From the NCBI RefSeq assembly GCF_001191005.1, contig NZ_CP012201.1, positions 3,968,001 through 4,032,000 on the forward strand: DNA of 64,000 nucleotides, in the 5' to 3' direction. The position numbers and the translations under genes were made by a program. How positions within the stretch are numbered: the stretch's first letter is position 1; every line of letters starts with the position of its first letter. This DNA is from Massilia sp. NR 4-1. Lineage in GTDB: Bacteria > Pseudomonadota > Gammaproteobacteria > Burkholderiales > Burkholderiaceae_D. A model generated the notes under the pieces. The model was not told the DNA's origin and made no database searches. It was given only the letters and a program-made list of their open reading frames with translations. Below are positions 8,977-17,337 of the stretch, piece after piece.

Positions 8977-9885
8977 TTAGCGGGCGCGGCGGTATTCGGG
9001 GAACATTTCCTTCATCAGGAAGGCGGCCAGTTCCGCTTCGTCGTCCTTGCGCGCACTCATGCGCACGACCTTGCCGAGGCGGTGGGATTCCCATTCGAAA
9101 TCGCCGGGCTTTTCTTTGCGGATGAGTTCGATCATCTTCTTCACCACGGCCGTCTCGATATCGGCTTCGCCGTTCACTTCAACGTGCACCTGCTGCAGCC
9201 ACTGGCGCTTGAAGTTGGTGTTCCAGCCGCGGAATTTGACGTCGGCGCTGTTGAAGGTTTTATTGGTGACGTCGAAGATGCCGCCGGTTTCATTGCGTTC
9301 GCCATTGGCGCTGCGGCCCTGGGCGCCCATGATGTTGGCGCGCGCGATGCGGCGGGCGCGGTCGTCGTCGCTTTCGGGCGCGGCTTCGGCCGAGGGCACG
9401 GCGCCGCGGCGGCGGCGCGCCGCCTCGATCATCGCTTGCATGTCTTCCACCTGCGGCGGCGGCGGCGTCAGCTTGGCGGGCGGCTGCGGCGTGCGCGGCT
9501 GCTCGGGAATTTCGACCTGGGTGATGGCGTTCGGATTGTGGCGCTGCGGCACGATGCGCGGCGTGATCTTGGCCGGCTGGGTCTTGCGCGGCGTCAGCTT
9601 CTGTTCAGGCTGGGGCTGGGCCTTGGGCTTGCTGGGCTTTTCCTTCGGCAGCGGCGCGACCCACACCATATCGCCTTCCTTGGCGGGCGGGGTCAGCACG
9701 ATCTTGTGTTTGGGTCCGAACAGGAAGTACAGCGCCACCAGCACGTGCAGGGCCACCGAGATGGCGATGCCGATGCGGTTCGGCTGCTTGTCGCCATAGC
9801 CACCCGGCGCCGGCAGGCGCTGGCCGCACGCCTCGCAATACTCGTGGTGGTCCGTATGGGAGCGGGTGAACTGAAACAAAATCAT
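8977..9885 (-). CDS. TonB-like single-span protein with proline-rich linker, function unknown
   Basis: 302 residues. Layout: a short cytoplasmic N-terminus with a Cys pair (YCEACG, residues 17-22), one membrane helix at about 37-57, then a long Pro/Lys/Gln-rich periplasmic stretch (about 70-150), an Arg-rich segment, and a globular C-terminal domain from about residue 200. This is the TonB plan, and the C-terminal domain could be a TonB-like fold, but the usual YP motif is not seen and no exbB/exbD lies alongside. I do not recognise the exact family. It is likely to span the periplasm. No partner gene is visible. Confidence 0.6.
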   Translation of the reverse strand: MILFQFTRSHTDHHEYCEACGQRLPAPGGYGDKQPNRIGIAISVALHVLVALYFLFGPKHKIVLTPPAKEGDMVWVAPLPKEKPSKPKAQPQPEQKLTPRKTQPAKITPRIVPQRHNPNAITQVEIPEQPRTPQPPAKLTPPPPQVEDMQAMIEAARRRRGAVPSAEAAPESDDDRARRIARANIMGAQGRSANGERNETGGIFDVTNKTFNSADVKFRGWNTNFKRQWLQQVHVEVNGEADIETAVVKKMIELIRKEKPGDFEWESHRLGKVVRMSARKDDEAELAAFLMKEMFPEYRRAR

Positions 9886-9991
9886 CGGACTTTCTGCGCA
9901 AAGCGGTCTGCTGGTCTGGTGAAGAAGCTTACTAAAACTCGGTCTTGACGGATGTTAGCGAATGTATCAGCAACAGCCGTCCCGCATCATA

Positions 9992-12900
9992 TCAGTGCTT
10001 GACCGCGCTGACAGCTTTCAGCTCGACCAGCTTGCCGCCCTCCTCCACCGCGTCCTCGGCCAGCTCGGCATCGCTCATGGGACCGTTGCCGCTGTATTTG
10101 TCGAGGAAGAGGTAGATCACCGGGGTGATGTAGAGCGTAATCACCTGCGAGAACAGCAGGCCGCCGACCACGGCCAGGCCCAGCGGCTGGCGCAGCTCGG
10201 CGCCCGCGCCCAGGCCGAGCGCGATCGGCAGCGCCCCCATCATGGCGGCCAAGGTGGTCATCAGGATGGGACGGAAGCGCAGCACGCAAGCTTCGCGGAT
10301 GGCCTCTTGCGGCGTGCGCCCTTCCGTGCGCTGGGCTTGCAAGGCGAAGTCGATCATCATGATGGCGTTCTTCTTGACGATGCCGATCAACATCAGAATA
10401 CCGATGATGGCGATCATGGTCAGATCAAGGTTGAAGAGCCACAAAGTCAGCAGCGCGCCGACGGCGGCCGACGGCAGGCCGGCCAGGATCGTCAGCGGGT
10501 GGATATAGCTTTCGTACAGCACGCCCAGCAGCACATAGATCACGCCGAGCGCGGCAATAATCAGGATGAGCTGGCTGCTCTGCGAACTCTGGAACACGGC
10601 GGCGTCGCCGCCATAGGTCGTGATGATGGAAGGCGGCAAGCCCATCTCGGCGCCCATGCGGTCGATCTTGGCCGTGGCATTGCCGAGCGGGACATCGGGC
10701 GCCAGATTGAAGGAAATCGTGATCGCCTGCAGCTGGCCCTGGTGGTTGACCGAGGTCGGCCCCACCGTGCGCTCGACCGAGGCGAAACTCGACAGCTGCA
10801 CCAGCTGGCCACTGGCATTGCGCACCGAGACCTTGGTCAGCGCATCGTCGAACTGGCGGTCTTCGGTGGCCGCTTCCAGGATCACGTAGTAGCTGGCGGC
10901 CGCGGAGTAGATGGTCGAGACCTGGCGCTCGCCAAAGGCGAGGTAGAGTGCGCTGCGGATATCGGCGATCTTCACGCCCAGGGTATTGGCCTTGTCGCGG
11001 TCGATCTTGAGCGAAGCCTGCAGGCCGCGGTTCTGCGAGTCGGTGGTGACGTCGCGGAAGTCCTGGTCGGCGCGCATGGATTCGACGAACTTGCCGGCCC
11101 AGTCGTTGAGCGCATCGGAGCTGACCGACTGCAGGGTGTACTGGTAGCGGCTCTTGCTTGGACGGCCGCCCAGCTGCAGGTTCTGCGCCGGACGCAGATA
11201 GACGGCAATGCCGGCCACCTGGCGCGCCGATTTGCGCAGGCTGTCCAGCACTTCCGGCATCTTGGCGCGCTCGCCGCGCGGCTTGAGCACGAGGAACATG
11301 CGGCCGGTATTGCCGCCGCTGGAGAAGGACGTCACGTCCTGCACATTCGGGTTGGCGCGCATGCGCTCGACCACCTGCATCTGCAATTCCAGCATGGCCG
11401 AGGACGAGATGTCTTCCGAGGCTTCGGTGGTGGCCTGGATCTGGCCCAGGTCTTCCTCGGGGAAGAAGCCTTTGGGAATGGTGGCGTACATGATCACCGT
11501 CAGCACGAAGGTGGCGATGGCGATGGCCAACACGATGTAGCGGTGGTGCAGGGCCACGTCCAGCGTGCGCGCATAGCCGTCGCGCAGCTTGCCGAACGCC
11601 GCTTCGAAGTGGCGGCCGATGAAGCTGTCGTCGCCCGAGGTTTCGTGCGAGTCGGCCGGCATGAAGCGCGCCGCCAGCATGGGCACCAAGGTCAGCGAGA
11701 CCACGGCCGAGACCAGCACCGACAGCGCCACCACCACGGCGAACTCATGGAACAGCAGGCCGATCACGCCCGGCATGAAGAAGATCGGGATGAAGACGGC
11801 CACCAGCGAGATCGAAATCGAAATAATCGTGAAGCCCATTTCGCGCGAGCCCACCAGGGCCGCCTGCAAAGGCTTCATGCCATGCTCGATATGGCGCACG
11901 ATGTTTTCCAGCACCACGATGGCGTCGTCCACCACCAGGCCGACGGCGAGCGTGATGCCGAGCAGAGACACGTTGTCGAGGCTGTAGCCGAAGGCGTACA
12001 GCAGGGCCAGCGCGCCGAGCAGCGAGATCGGCATGGTGACGGCCGGGATGAAGGTCGCAGCCAGGCGGCGCAGGAAGAGGAAGATCACCAGCACCACCAG
12101 CACCACGGTCAGGGCCAGGGTCAGGTTGACGTCGTGGATGGCTTCGCGGATCGACACCGAGCGGTCGTTGACCAAGTTGATCTTGATCGATTGCGGCAGC
12201 TGGGCGCGGAAGCGCGGCAGCAGGGCGCGCACGCCGTCGACCACCTGCACGGTATTGGCGTCGGGCTGGCGCTGCACCATGAGCACGATGGAGCGCTCGC
12301 CGTTATAGCTGCCGGCCGTTTTCACCGACTGGAAGCTGTCCTCGACGGTGGCGACATCTTTCAGGCGCACCGGCTGGCCATTGCGGTTGGCAATGATCAG
12401 CTCGGCGAATTCGGCCGCCTTCATGAGCTGGGCATTGCCCTGGATGGTCAGGGTCTGGCTCGGCCCGTCGAGAATGCCGAGCGGGGTATTGGCGTTGGCG
12501 GCGCGCACGGCCGAGGCCAGCTCGTCCAGGGTCAGATTGCGCGCGTTGAGCAGGTCGGCCTTGGCGCGCACGCGCACGGCAAAGCGCTTCTGGCCATTGA
12601 CCGACACTTGCGCCACGCCCGGCAGGGTGGACAGGCTGGGCGCGATCAGGTTTTCCGCGTAATCGTTGAGTTCGGACAAGCTCAGCGAGGGCGAAGTCAT
12701 GGCCATGAACAGCACCGGCGCGTCGGCCGGGTTGACCTTGCGGTAGGACGGCAGCTCCGTCATTTCCTGCGGCAGCGCGCGCTGGGCGCGCAGCAGGGCC
12801 GCCTGCACGTCGACGGCGGCCTGGTTGACATTGATGCTGGGATCGAATTCCAGGGTCAGCGAGGTGGAGCCGAGATTGCTGGTCGAAGTAATCAGGCTCA

Positions 12901-13129
12901 GGCCGGCAATCGTGGAGAATTGCTTTTCCAGCGGCAAGGCCACGGACGAGGCCATGGTTTCCGGGCTGGCGCCGGGCAGGTCGGCGCTGACATTGATGAC
13001 CGGGGTGTTATAGCTGGGCAGGGCGGCGACCGGGATGTGCGAATAGGACAGCACGCCGGCCAGGATCACGCTCAGCGACAGCAGCACCACCATGACGGGG
13101 CGCCGGATGCTCAGTTCGGACAGATTCAT
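9992..13129 (-). CDS. RND efflux permease, MdtB/MdtC-like (HAE1 family)
   Basis: 1045 residues, standard for HAE1 pumps. Inner-membrane proton-driven transporter that expels amphiphilic drugs or bile-salt-like compounds through a tripartite complex. Visible features are the N-terminal helix after SIRRPV, two large periplasmic loops, and the proton-relay aspartate pair in GLVVDDAIVVLENI (about residues 400-412), with twelve helices overall. Its start overlaps the adaptor stop (ATGA). Only one permease is present, whereas E. coli MdtABC uses two. No outer-membrane channel gene is nearby, so a TolC-type channel encoded elsewhere is expected. Confidence 0.92.
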   Translation of the reverse strand: MNLSELSIRRPVMVVLLSLSVILAGVLSYSHIPVAALPSYNTPVINVSADLPGASPETMASSVALPLEKQFSTIAGLSLITSTSNLGSTSLTLEFDPSINVNQAAVDVQAALLRAQRALPQEMTELPSYRKVNPADAPVLFMAMTSPSLSLSELNDYAENLIAPSLSTLPGVAQVSVNGQKRFAVRVRAKADLLNARNLTLDELASAVRAANANTPLGILDGPSQTLTIQGNAQLMKAAEFAELIIANRNGQPVRLKDVATVEDSFQSVKTAGSYNGERSIVLMVQRQPDANTVQVVDGVRALLPRFRAQLPQSIKINLVNDRSVSIREAIHDVNLTLALTVVLVVLVIFLFLRRLAATFIPAVTMPISLLGALALLYAFGYSLDNVSLLGITLAVGLVVDDAIVVLENIVRHIEHGMKPLQAALVGSREMGFTIISISISLVAVFIPIFFMPGVIGLLFHEFAVVVALSVLVSAVVSLTLVPMLAARFMPADSHETSGDDSFIGRHFEAAFGKLRDGYARTLDVALHHRYIVLAIAIATFVLTVIMYATIPKGFFPEEDLGQIQATTEASEDISSSAMLELQMQVVERMRANPNVQDVTSFSSGGNTGRMFLVLKPRGERAKMPEVLDSLRKSARQVAGIAVYLRPAQNLQLGGRPSKSRYQYTLQSVSSDALNDWAGKFVESMRADQDFRDVTTDSQNRGLQASLKIDRDKANTLGVKIADIRSALYLAFGERQVSTIYSAAASYYVILEAATEDRQFDDALTKVSVRNASGQLVQLSSFASVERTVGPTSVNHQGQLQAITISFNLAPDVPLGNATAKIDRMGAEMGLPPSIITTYGGDAAVFQSSQSSQLILIIAALGVIYVLLGVLYESYIHPLTILAGLPSAAVGALLTLWLFNLDLTMIAIIGILMLIGIVKKNAIMMIDFALQAQRTEGRTPQEAIREACVLRFRPILMTTLAAMMGALPIALGLGAGAELRQPLGLAVVGGLLFSQVITLYITPVIYLFLDKYSGNGPMSDAELAEDAVEEGGKLVELKAVSAVKH

Positions 13130-14301
13130 TCCGCCTTACCCTTCTGCTGCTGGCCTTTGCCGGTATGCTTGGCGCCGGCCGCATCGGCGATGCGGATCTT
13201 GCCGCCGGGACGCAGGTTTTGCTTGCCTTCCACGATGATCTTTTCATCGCCCTTCAGGCCGGTTACAGCGGCCTGGGTGCCGAAGGCATGCAGGCGCTGC
13301 ACATTCACCACGGCGGCCGTATTGTCGGGCGCTACGGTATAGACGAAGGTACCACGGGTATTCGTAATGATAGCGTTTTGCGGCACCACCAAGGCGTCTT
13401 TCAAGGTTTGCACGGTGAGCTTGGTGTTGACGTACTGGCCGGGCCAGAGCCGCGTGTCGCGGTTGTCGAACTGGGCCTTCACGCGGATCACGCCGGCCAC
13501 CGGGTCGACGGTATTGTCGATAAAGCTGAGCTGGCCATCGATGGGCTGGCTCGAATTGTTCTGGAACACCTGAACCGCCACCTTGCCGGCGCGCTGGGCG
13601 TCGAGCAGGGCCGCCAGGCTGCTTTCGGGCAGCGTGAAGGCGACGTTGATCGGGTTGAGCTGGGTGATCACAGCCAGCGAGGTCGACAGCTGCACCAGGC
13701 TGCCCGGATAGACATTGATGGCGCCCACCCGGCCCGCCATCGGGGCGCGGATCACGGTATAGCTCTGGCTGACCTTCTGGGCGCGGGCGGCGGCGATATC
13801 GGCTTCCAGCGTGGCGCGCGCGCCCTCGACCTGGCTCTTCAGGGTATCGACGGCGCCCTGGGCGATGAATTTCTGGTTCAGCAATTCCTGGCTGCGCTTG
13901 TACTGGCGCTCCAGGTCGGCCAGGGTGGCGCGGTCCTTGGCCACCTGGGCCTCGGCCTTGTCGAGGTTGGCCGCCTCGCTGCGGGCGTCGAGCGAGAACA
14001 TCAGCTCGCCTTCCTTGACGAACTGGCCTTCCTTCACATGGACCTTGGCGATGGTGCTGGTGGTCTGGGGGTGCAGGTCGACCGTGCTGATCGGACTGAC
14101 CGTGCCGTTGGCCTGCAGCAGCACCGGCACATCCTGGCGCACGGGCGCGACCACATTGACCGTGGTCGGTCCCTGGCCCATGGCGTTGGCGCCGGACTTG
14201 CCGCCGCCCTGGCCCTCCGCCGGTTTATGCGTGAAATGCCAAGCGCCTGCGCCGATCAGGACAGCTACGCCTACCAGAATTCCCAGTGTCTTCTTTTTCA
14301 T
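13126..14301 (-). CDS. RND periplasmic adaptor (membrane-fusion protein), MdtA-like
   Basis: 391 residues from ATG 14301 (MKKKTLGILVG), the N-terminal helix of a membrane-anchored adaptor; the longer open frame lacks support. Joins the RND pump to an outer-membrane channel. The order is the first half of the lipoyl domain (PISTVDLHPQTTSTIAKVHV, then KEGQFVKEGELMFSLD), an alpha-hairpin with coiled-coil character (about 100-170), the second lipoyl half (IRAPMAGRVG), beta-barrel and membrane-proximal domains. The Lys-rich C-terminus ends in a 4-nt overlap with the permease gene. Ribosome-binding site is weak. Confidence 0.92.
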   Translation of the reverse strand: MKKKTLGILVGVAVLIGAGAWHFTHKPAEGQGGGKSGANAMGQGPTTVNVVAPVRQDVPVLLQANGTVSPISTVDLHPQTTSTIAKVHVKEGQFVKEGELMFSLDARSEAANLDKAEAQVAKDRATLADLERQYKRSQELLNQKFIAQGAVDTLKSQVEGARATLEADIAAARAQKVSQSYTVIRAPMAGRVGAINVYPGSLVQLSTSLAVITQLNPINVAFTLPESSLAALLDAQRAGKVAVQVFQNNSSQPIDGQLSFIDNTVDPVAGVIRVKAQFDNRDTRLWPGQYVNTKLTVQTLKDALVVPQNAIITNTRGTFVYTVAPDNTAAVVNVQRLHAFGTQAAVTGLKGDEKIIVEGKQNLRPGGKIRIADAAGAKHTGKGQQQKGKAE

Positions 14302-14394
14302 TCGTACTTTACGGCAAAGTTTAAGAGTCGCCGCCCGCGCCTGCACGGCGAGCGGATTGTCGCATACATAAGCGACGTTAGAGCATGAATCGTG

Positions 14395-15750
14395 TCATTT
14401 ACCGGCGTAATACTCCGGTATCACGAGAGTGGCTTCGAGCCCGCCCTGTTCCAGATTGGCCAGGGTCAGGGTGGCGCCGTGCTGTTCGGCGATATTGCGC
14501 GCGATGGTCAGGCCCAGGCCCGTGCCGCCCGAGCTGCGCGAACGCGAAGTTTCGATGCGGTAAAACGGTTCGAAGACGCGCGCCAGCTGGTCGGCCGGGA
14601 TGCCGGGGCCGCTGTCGCGGATGCGGATGCGCGCCGCGCCGCCGGTGCGCTCGACCGCAACTTGCGCCTGTTGGCCATATTTAACGGCGTTATCGAGCAA
14701 ATTGACGAGACAACGGCGAATATCGAGCGGACGGCACATCATCGCCATGGTCGAGCGGCCGCTCAGTTCGACGCGCTGACCGGCATCGGCGGCATCGGCG
14801 CAAACGCTGTCGAGCAGGGAATCGAGGTCGAGGGCTTGCATGGCTTCCGTGGTATCCATGCTGCGCGCCAGGTCCAGGCCTTCCTTGACCATCTGCTGCA
14901 TGGCCGACAGGTCGCCGATCAGCTTTTGCTGCAAATCCTCGTCGCGCACTTTTTCCAGGCGCAGGCGCAGGCGCGTCAGCGGGGTTTGCAGATCGTGGGT
15001 GATGGCGGCCAGCATCTCGGTGCGCTGGAAGATGTGCTGGCGGATGCGCGCCTGCATGGCGTTGAAGGCGGCGCCGGCCTGGCGGATCTCGCTGGCGCCG
15101 GCCAGGGCCAGCGGCGGGTGGTTGATGTCGTTGCCCAGGTCTTTGGCGGCCTGGGCCAGCTTTTTGAGCGGGCGCATGGTCATGCGCGTGACCAGGTAGG
15201 CCAGGATGGCGATGCTGAGCAGGAAAGGCAGGAAGACGGCGTATTCGTTATGGCCGGTGGGCGGCGGCGAGCGCGGCGGCAGCACCGACAGCTTGAGCAG
15301 CTGGCCGTCGCGCATGCGCACCAGGATTTCCTCGCAGGTGCCGCGCCACTGGGTGGGGCCGAAGATGGAATTGGACTGGCGCGGCTGGTCGCAGGCCTCG
15401 GGCCGGCCGGCCAGCGGGGTCAGCACATAGTCCGCGCCCAGGCGGGCGCCCAGGGCGCGCGAAAACTCCGTGGGCGGCTGGGTGGCGGCGCCCAGGCTTT
15501 CGATCGGCTCCAGGCGCAGGCCGCCCTTGCTGGCCACGCGCAGATACTGGCCGCGCGCCTCGGGCAGCACCACTTCGGCCGTGGTGATCAGCTGCTCCAC
15601 CCGCTCCAAGGCGTGGTAATCGCGGTAGCGCGACAGGGTGCGCTGCCGTTCGTTGACGGCCAGCCACTGGGTCAGGGCCGCCGACGCGACGATCCCCAGC
15701 ATCAGGACCAGAAACACCCGCCCGGTCATCGAGCGCCAGAAAGCTTTCAC
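14395..15750 (-). CDS. Sensor histidine kinase (EnvZ/BaeS-like class)
   Basis: 451 residues. Two membrane helices (about 10-31 and 168-190) enclose a periplasmic sensor of about 135 residues containing two cysteines (EACDQ, GTCEE) that could form a disulfide. Then HAMP, a dimerisation/phosphoacceptor helix with AITHDLQTPLTRL (His near residue 250), and a HATPase domain with N-box NLLDNAVKYG, G1 DSGPGIP, F-box and G2 GGTGLGL. It overlaps the response regulator gene by 4 nt. Its position with the regulator directly before the RND genes suggests it senses pump substrates or envelope damage; the ligand is unknown. Confidence 0.93.
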   Translation of the reverse strand: MKAFWRSMTGRVFLVLMLGIVASAALTQWLAVNERQRTLSRYRDYHALERVEQLITTAEVVLPEARGQYLRVASKGGLRLEPIESLGAATQPPTEFSRALGARLGADYVLTPLAGRPEACDQPRQSNSIFGPTQWRGTCEEILVRMRDGQLLKLSVLPPRSPPPTGHNEYAVFLPFLLSIAILAYLVTRMTMRPLKKLAQAAKDLGNDINHPPLALAGASEIRQAGAAFNAMQARIRQHIFQRTEMLAAITHDLQTPLTRLRLRLEKVRDEDLQQKLIGDLSAMQQMVKEGLDLARSMDTTEAMQALDLDSLLDSVCADAADAGQRVELSGRSTMAMMCRPLDIRRCLVNLLDNAVKYGQQAQVAVERTGGAARIRIRDSGPGIPADQLARVFEPFYRIETSRSRSSGGTGLGLTIARNIAEQHGATLTLANLEQGGLEATLVIPEYYAGK

Positions 15751-16472
15751 GCCGCGGGCTCCACGCTGACCGTGCCGGCCAGCACATAGCCGCCGTTGCG
15801 CACGGTTTTAATAATTTGCGGCATGCGCGCATCCTCGCCCAGCTTCTGGCGCAGGCGGCTGATCTGGATATCGATCGAGCGGTCAAAGGGATCGGCATCG
15901 CGGCCCTGGGTCAGGTTCAGCAGCTGGTCGCGGTTGAGCACGCGGTTCGGATGTTCGAGGAATACCTTGAGCAGGCGGAATTCGGCACCCGAGAGCATGA
16001 TGACGATGCCTTGCGGATTGAGCAGGTGGCGCGCCGTCAGGTCCAGGGTCCAGCTTGAGAAGCGAATCTGCTGGGCCTGGTCCGACACGCCGGCCGGCTG
16101 CGAGTTACTACGGCGCAAGACGCTACGGATGCGCGCCAGCAGCTCGCGCGGCTCGAATGGCTTGGGCAGGTAATCGTCGGCGCCCATCTCCAGGCCAAGG
16201 ATGCGGTCGAGCGGCTCGCTGCGCGCGGTCAGCATGATGACCGGCAGGGTCGAATGGGCGCGCAGCTTGCGGCACAGGGTCAGGCCATCCTCGCCCGGCA
16301 GGTTGAGGTCGAGCACCACCAGGTCGGGGCGGGTTTCATCGAGCTGCTTCCACATGGCGGCGCCGTCCGCCGCACCCAGGGTGCGGTAGCCGTTCGACTC
16401 CAGGTAGTCGGCCAGCAGGGTGCGGATGTCGCGGTCGTCATCGACGATCAGAATAGTAGAAGATGGTTCCAT
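15747..16472 (-). CDS. OmpR/PhoB-family response regulator
   Basis: 241 residues. Receiver domain with the acidic pair (IVDDDRD) and phosphoacceptor Asp in PDLVVLDLNLPGEDG (about residue 54), then the switch Thr in MLTARSEP and Lys in YLPKPFEPREL. A winged-helix DNA-binding domain follows from about residue 130. It is probably the first gene of a leftward unit of regulator, kinase, adaptor and RND pump. A 10-bp-period direct repeat in the divergent promoter region (16544-16560) is a candidate binding site for it. Confidence 0.93.
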   Translation of the reverse strand: MEPSSTILIVDDDRDIRTLLADYLESNGYRTLGAADGAAMWKQLDETRPDLVVLDLNLPGEDGLTLCRKLRAHSTLPVIMLTARSEPLDRILGLEMGADDYLPKPFEPRELLARIRSVLRRSNSQPAGVSDQAQQIRFSSWTLDLTARHLLNPQGIVIMLSGAEFRLLKVFLEHPNRVLNRDQLLNLTQGRDADPFDRSIDIQISRLRQKLGEDARMPQIIKTVRNGGYVLAGTVSVEPAA

Positions 16473-16543
16473 GCCTCAATTATCCTTAGTTCCGCCGCCG
16501 CTTACCAATGGGCTTTTGTATCGTCTTGTATATGCCGCCGGCG

Positions 16544-16560
16544 CGAAACATCTCGAAACA
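16544..16560. promoter_or_regulatory. Direct repeat, candidate OmpR-family regulator box
   Basis: CGAAACA occurs twice with a 10-bp period (GAAAC-N5-GAAAC), the same face of the helix. This geometry matches sites bound by tandem OmpR-family dimers, such as the CpxR box GTAAA-N5-GTAAA. It lies in the 188-nt divergent region between the response regulator and the Spy-like gene. Assignment is inference. Confidence 0.4.
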
Positions 16561-16661
16561 AAAAGCGGCGCTGCCGACACTTGGCAGAAACACCTGCTTG
16601 CGAAGATGGATCCATGTGCTAAACCTGAGGTGCACATATTCCCACTCCCAGAAAGGAAAGT

Positions 16662-17141
16662 ATGATGACCAGCTTACGCAAAAGTATTGCTATCGGGATG
16701 ACCGTGCTGAGCCTGGGCACGGCCGCATTCAGCGCCCATGCCGAAGACACCCCGGCGCAAGGCCGCCATGCGCACGCCGCCAATAAAGAGGAAGCCAAAG
16801 CCAAATGGCAGGAACATTTCGCGCAACGCCAGCAGCGTTTGCACGATAGCCTGAAATTAACGGCCCAGCAAGAACCTGCCTGGGCCACATTTATTGCCGC
16901 CATTAAGCCGGATATGCATGCCGCCCATCCCGACCGCGCCGCCGCAGCGAATATGACGGCGCCGCAAAGAATGGAAAAACATCTGGAAATGGCGAAGCAG
17001 CATATTACCAAACAGGAAAGTAATTTAGCCGCCCTGAAAACCTTTTATGCCGTGCTGAGCCCCGAACAGCAGAAAATCTTCGATGAACAATCGAAGCGCC
17101 TGCAGCAGCACCGCCGCGGCATGCTGCGCCACCACCACTAA
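16662..17141 (+). CDS. Periplasmic LTXXQ-motif protein, Spy/CpxP-like
   Basis: 159 residues with a Sec signal peptide (cleavage near AHA-ED, residue 27). Two LTXXQ-type motifs are visible: LTAQQ (66-70) and LSPEQ (132-136), the hallmark of the Spy/CpxP family of cradle-shaped periplasmic chaperones and stress sensors. Rich in His, Gln and Lys, ending in a His/Arg tail (HRRGMLRHHH) that could bind metal. AGGAAAG lies just before two tandem ATGs; the second (16665) has better spacing. It is transcribed away from the two-component/RND unit and is probably controlled with it. Followed by a terminator. Confidence 0.85.
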   Translation: MMTSLRKSIAIGMTVLSLGTAAFSAHAEDTPAQGRHAHAANKEEAKAKWQEHFAQRQQRLHDSLKLTAQQEPAWATFIAAIKPDMHAAHPDRAAAANMTAPQRMEKHLEMAKQHITKQESNLAALKTFYAVLSPEQQKIFDEQSKRLQQHRRGMLRHHH

Positions 17142-17148
17142 GCCATCC

Positions 17149-17170
17149 GCCGGGCCCAGGCCCGGCTTTT
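17149..17170 (+). terminator. Terminator after the Spy-like gene
   Basis: An 8-bp GC stem (GCCGGGCC/GGCCCGGC) with 2-nt loop followed by TTTT, 8 nt past the stop. The next 130 nt to 17304 hold no gene that I can support. Confidence 0.75.
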
Positions 17171-17304
17171 GGTCTTCACCTATGCTCAATATTGGCATGA
17201 TTGCACCAAAATCCAGCACATCACAGCCGAGTTCACCGGATGGCCGTCCCGTCCGGCTGGGGGCAGTCCCCACCAATTGGCCACAGGTTCGGCTTTAGGG
17301 GGAA

Positions 17305-17334
17305 TAAAAAAACCCGGCTATTGGCCGGGTTTTT
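17305..17334. terminator. Terminator after dsbD (bidirectional)
   Basis: Stem AACCCGGC/GCCGGGTT with a short loop, A-run on one side and T5 on the other. Directly abuts the dsbD stop on the minus strand. Confidence 0.88.
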
Positions 17335-17337
17335 CGT

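Noticed and set aside
9962..13342. 1126-residue open frame on the plus strand
   Set aside because: Exactly antisense to the RND permease; composition is His/Gln/Arg/Gly-rich with no domain, a high-GC shadow frame.
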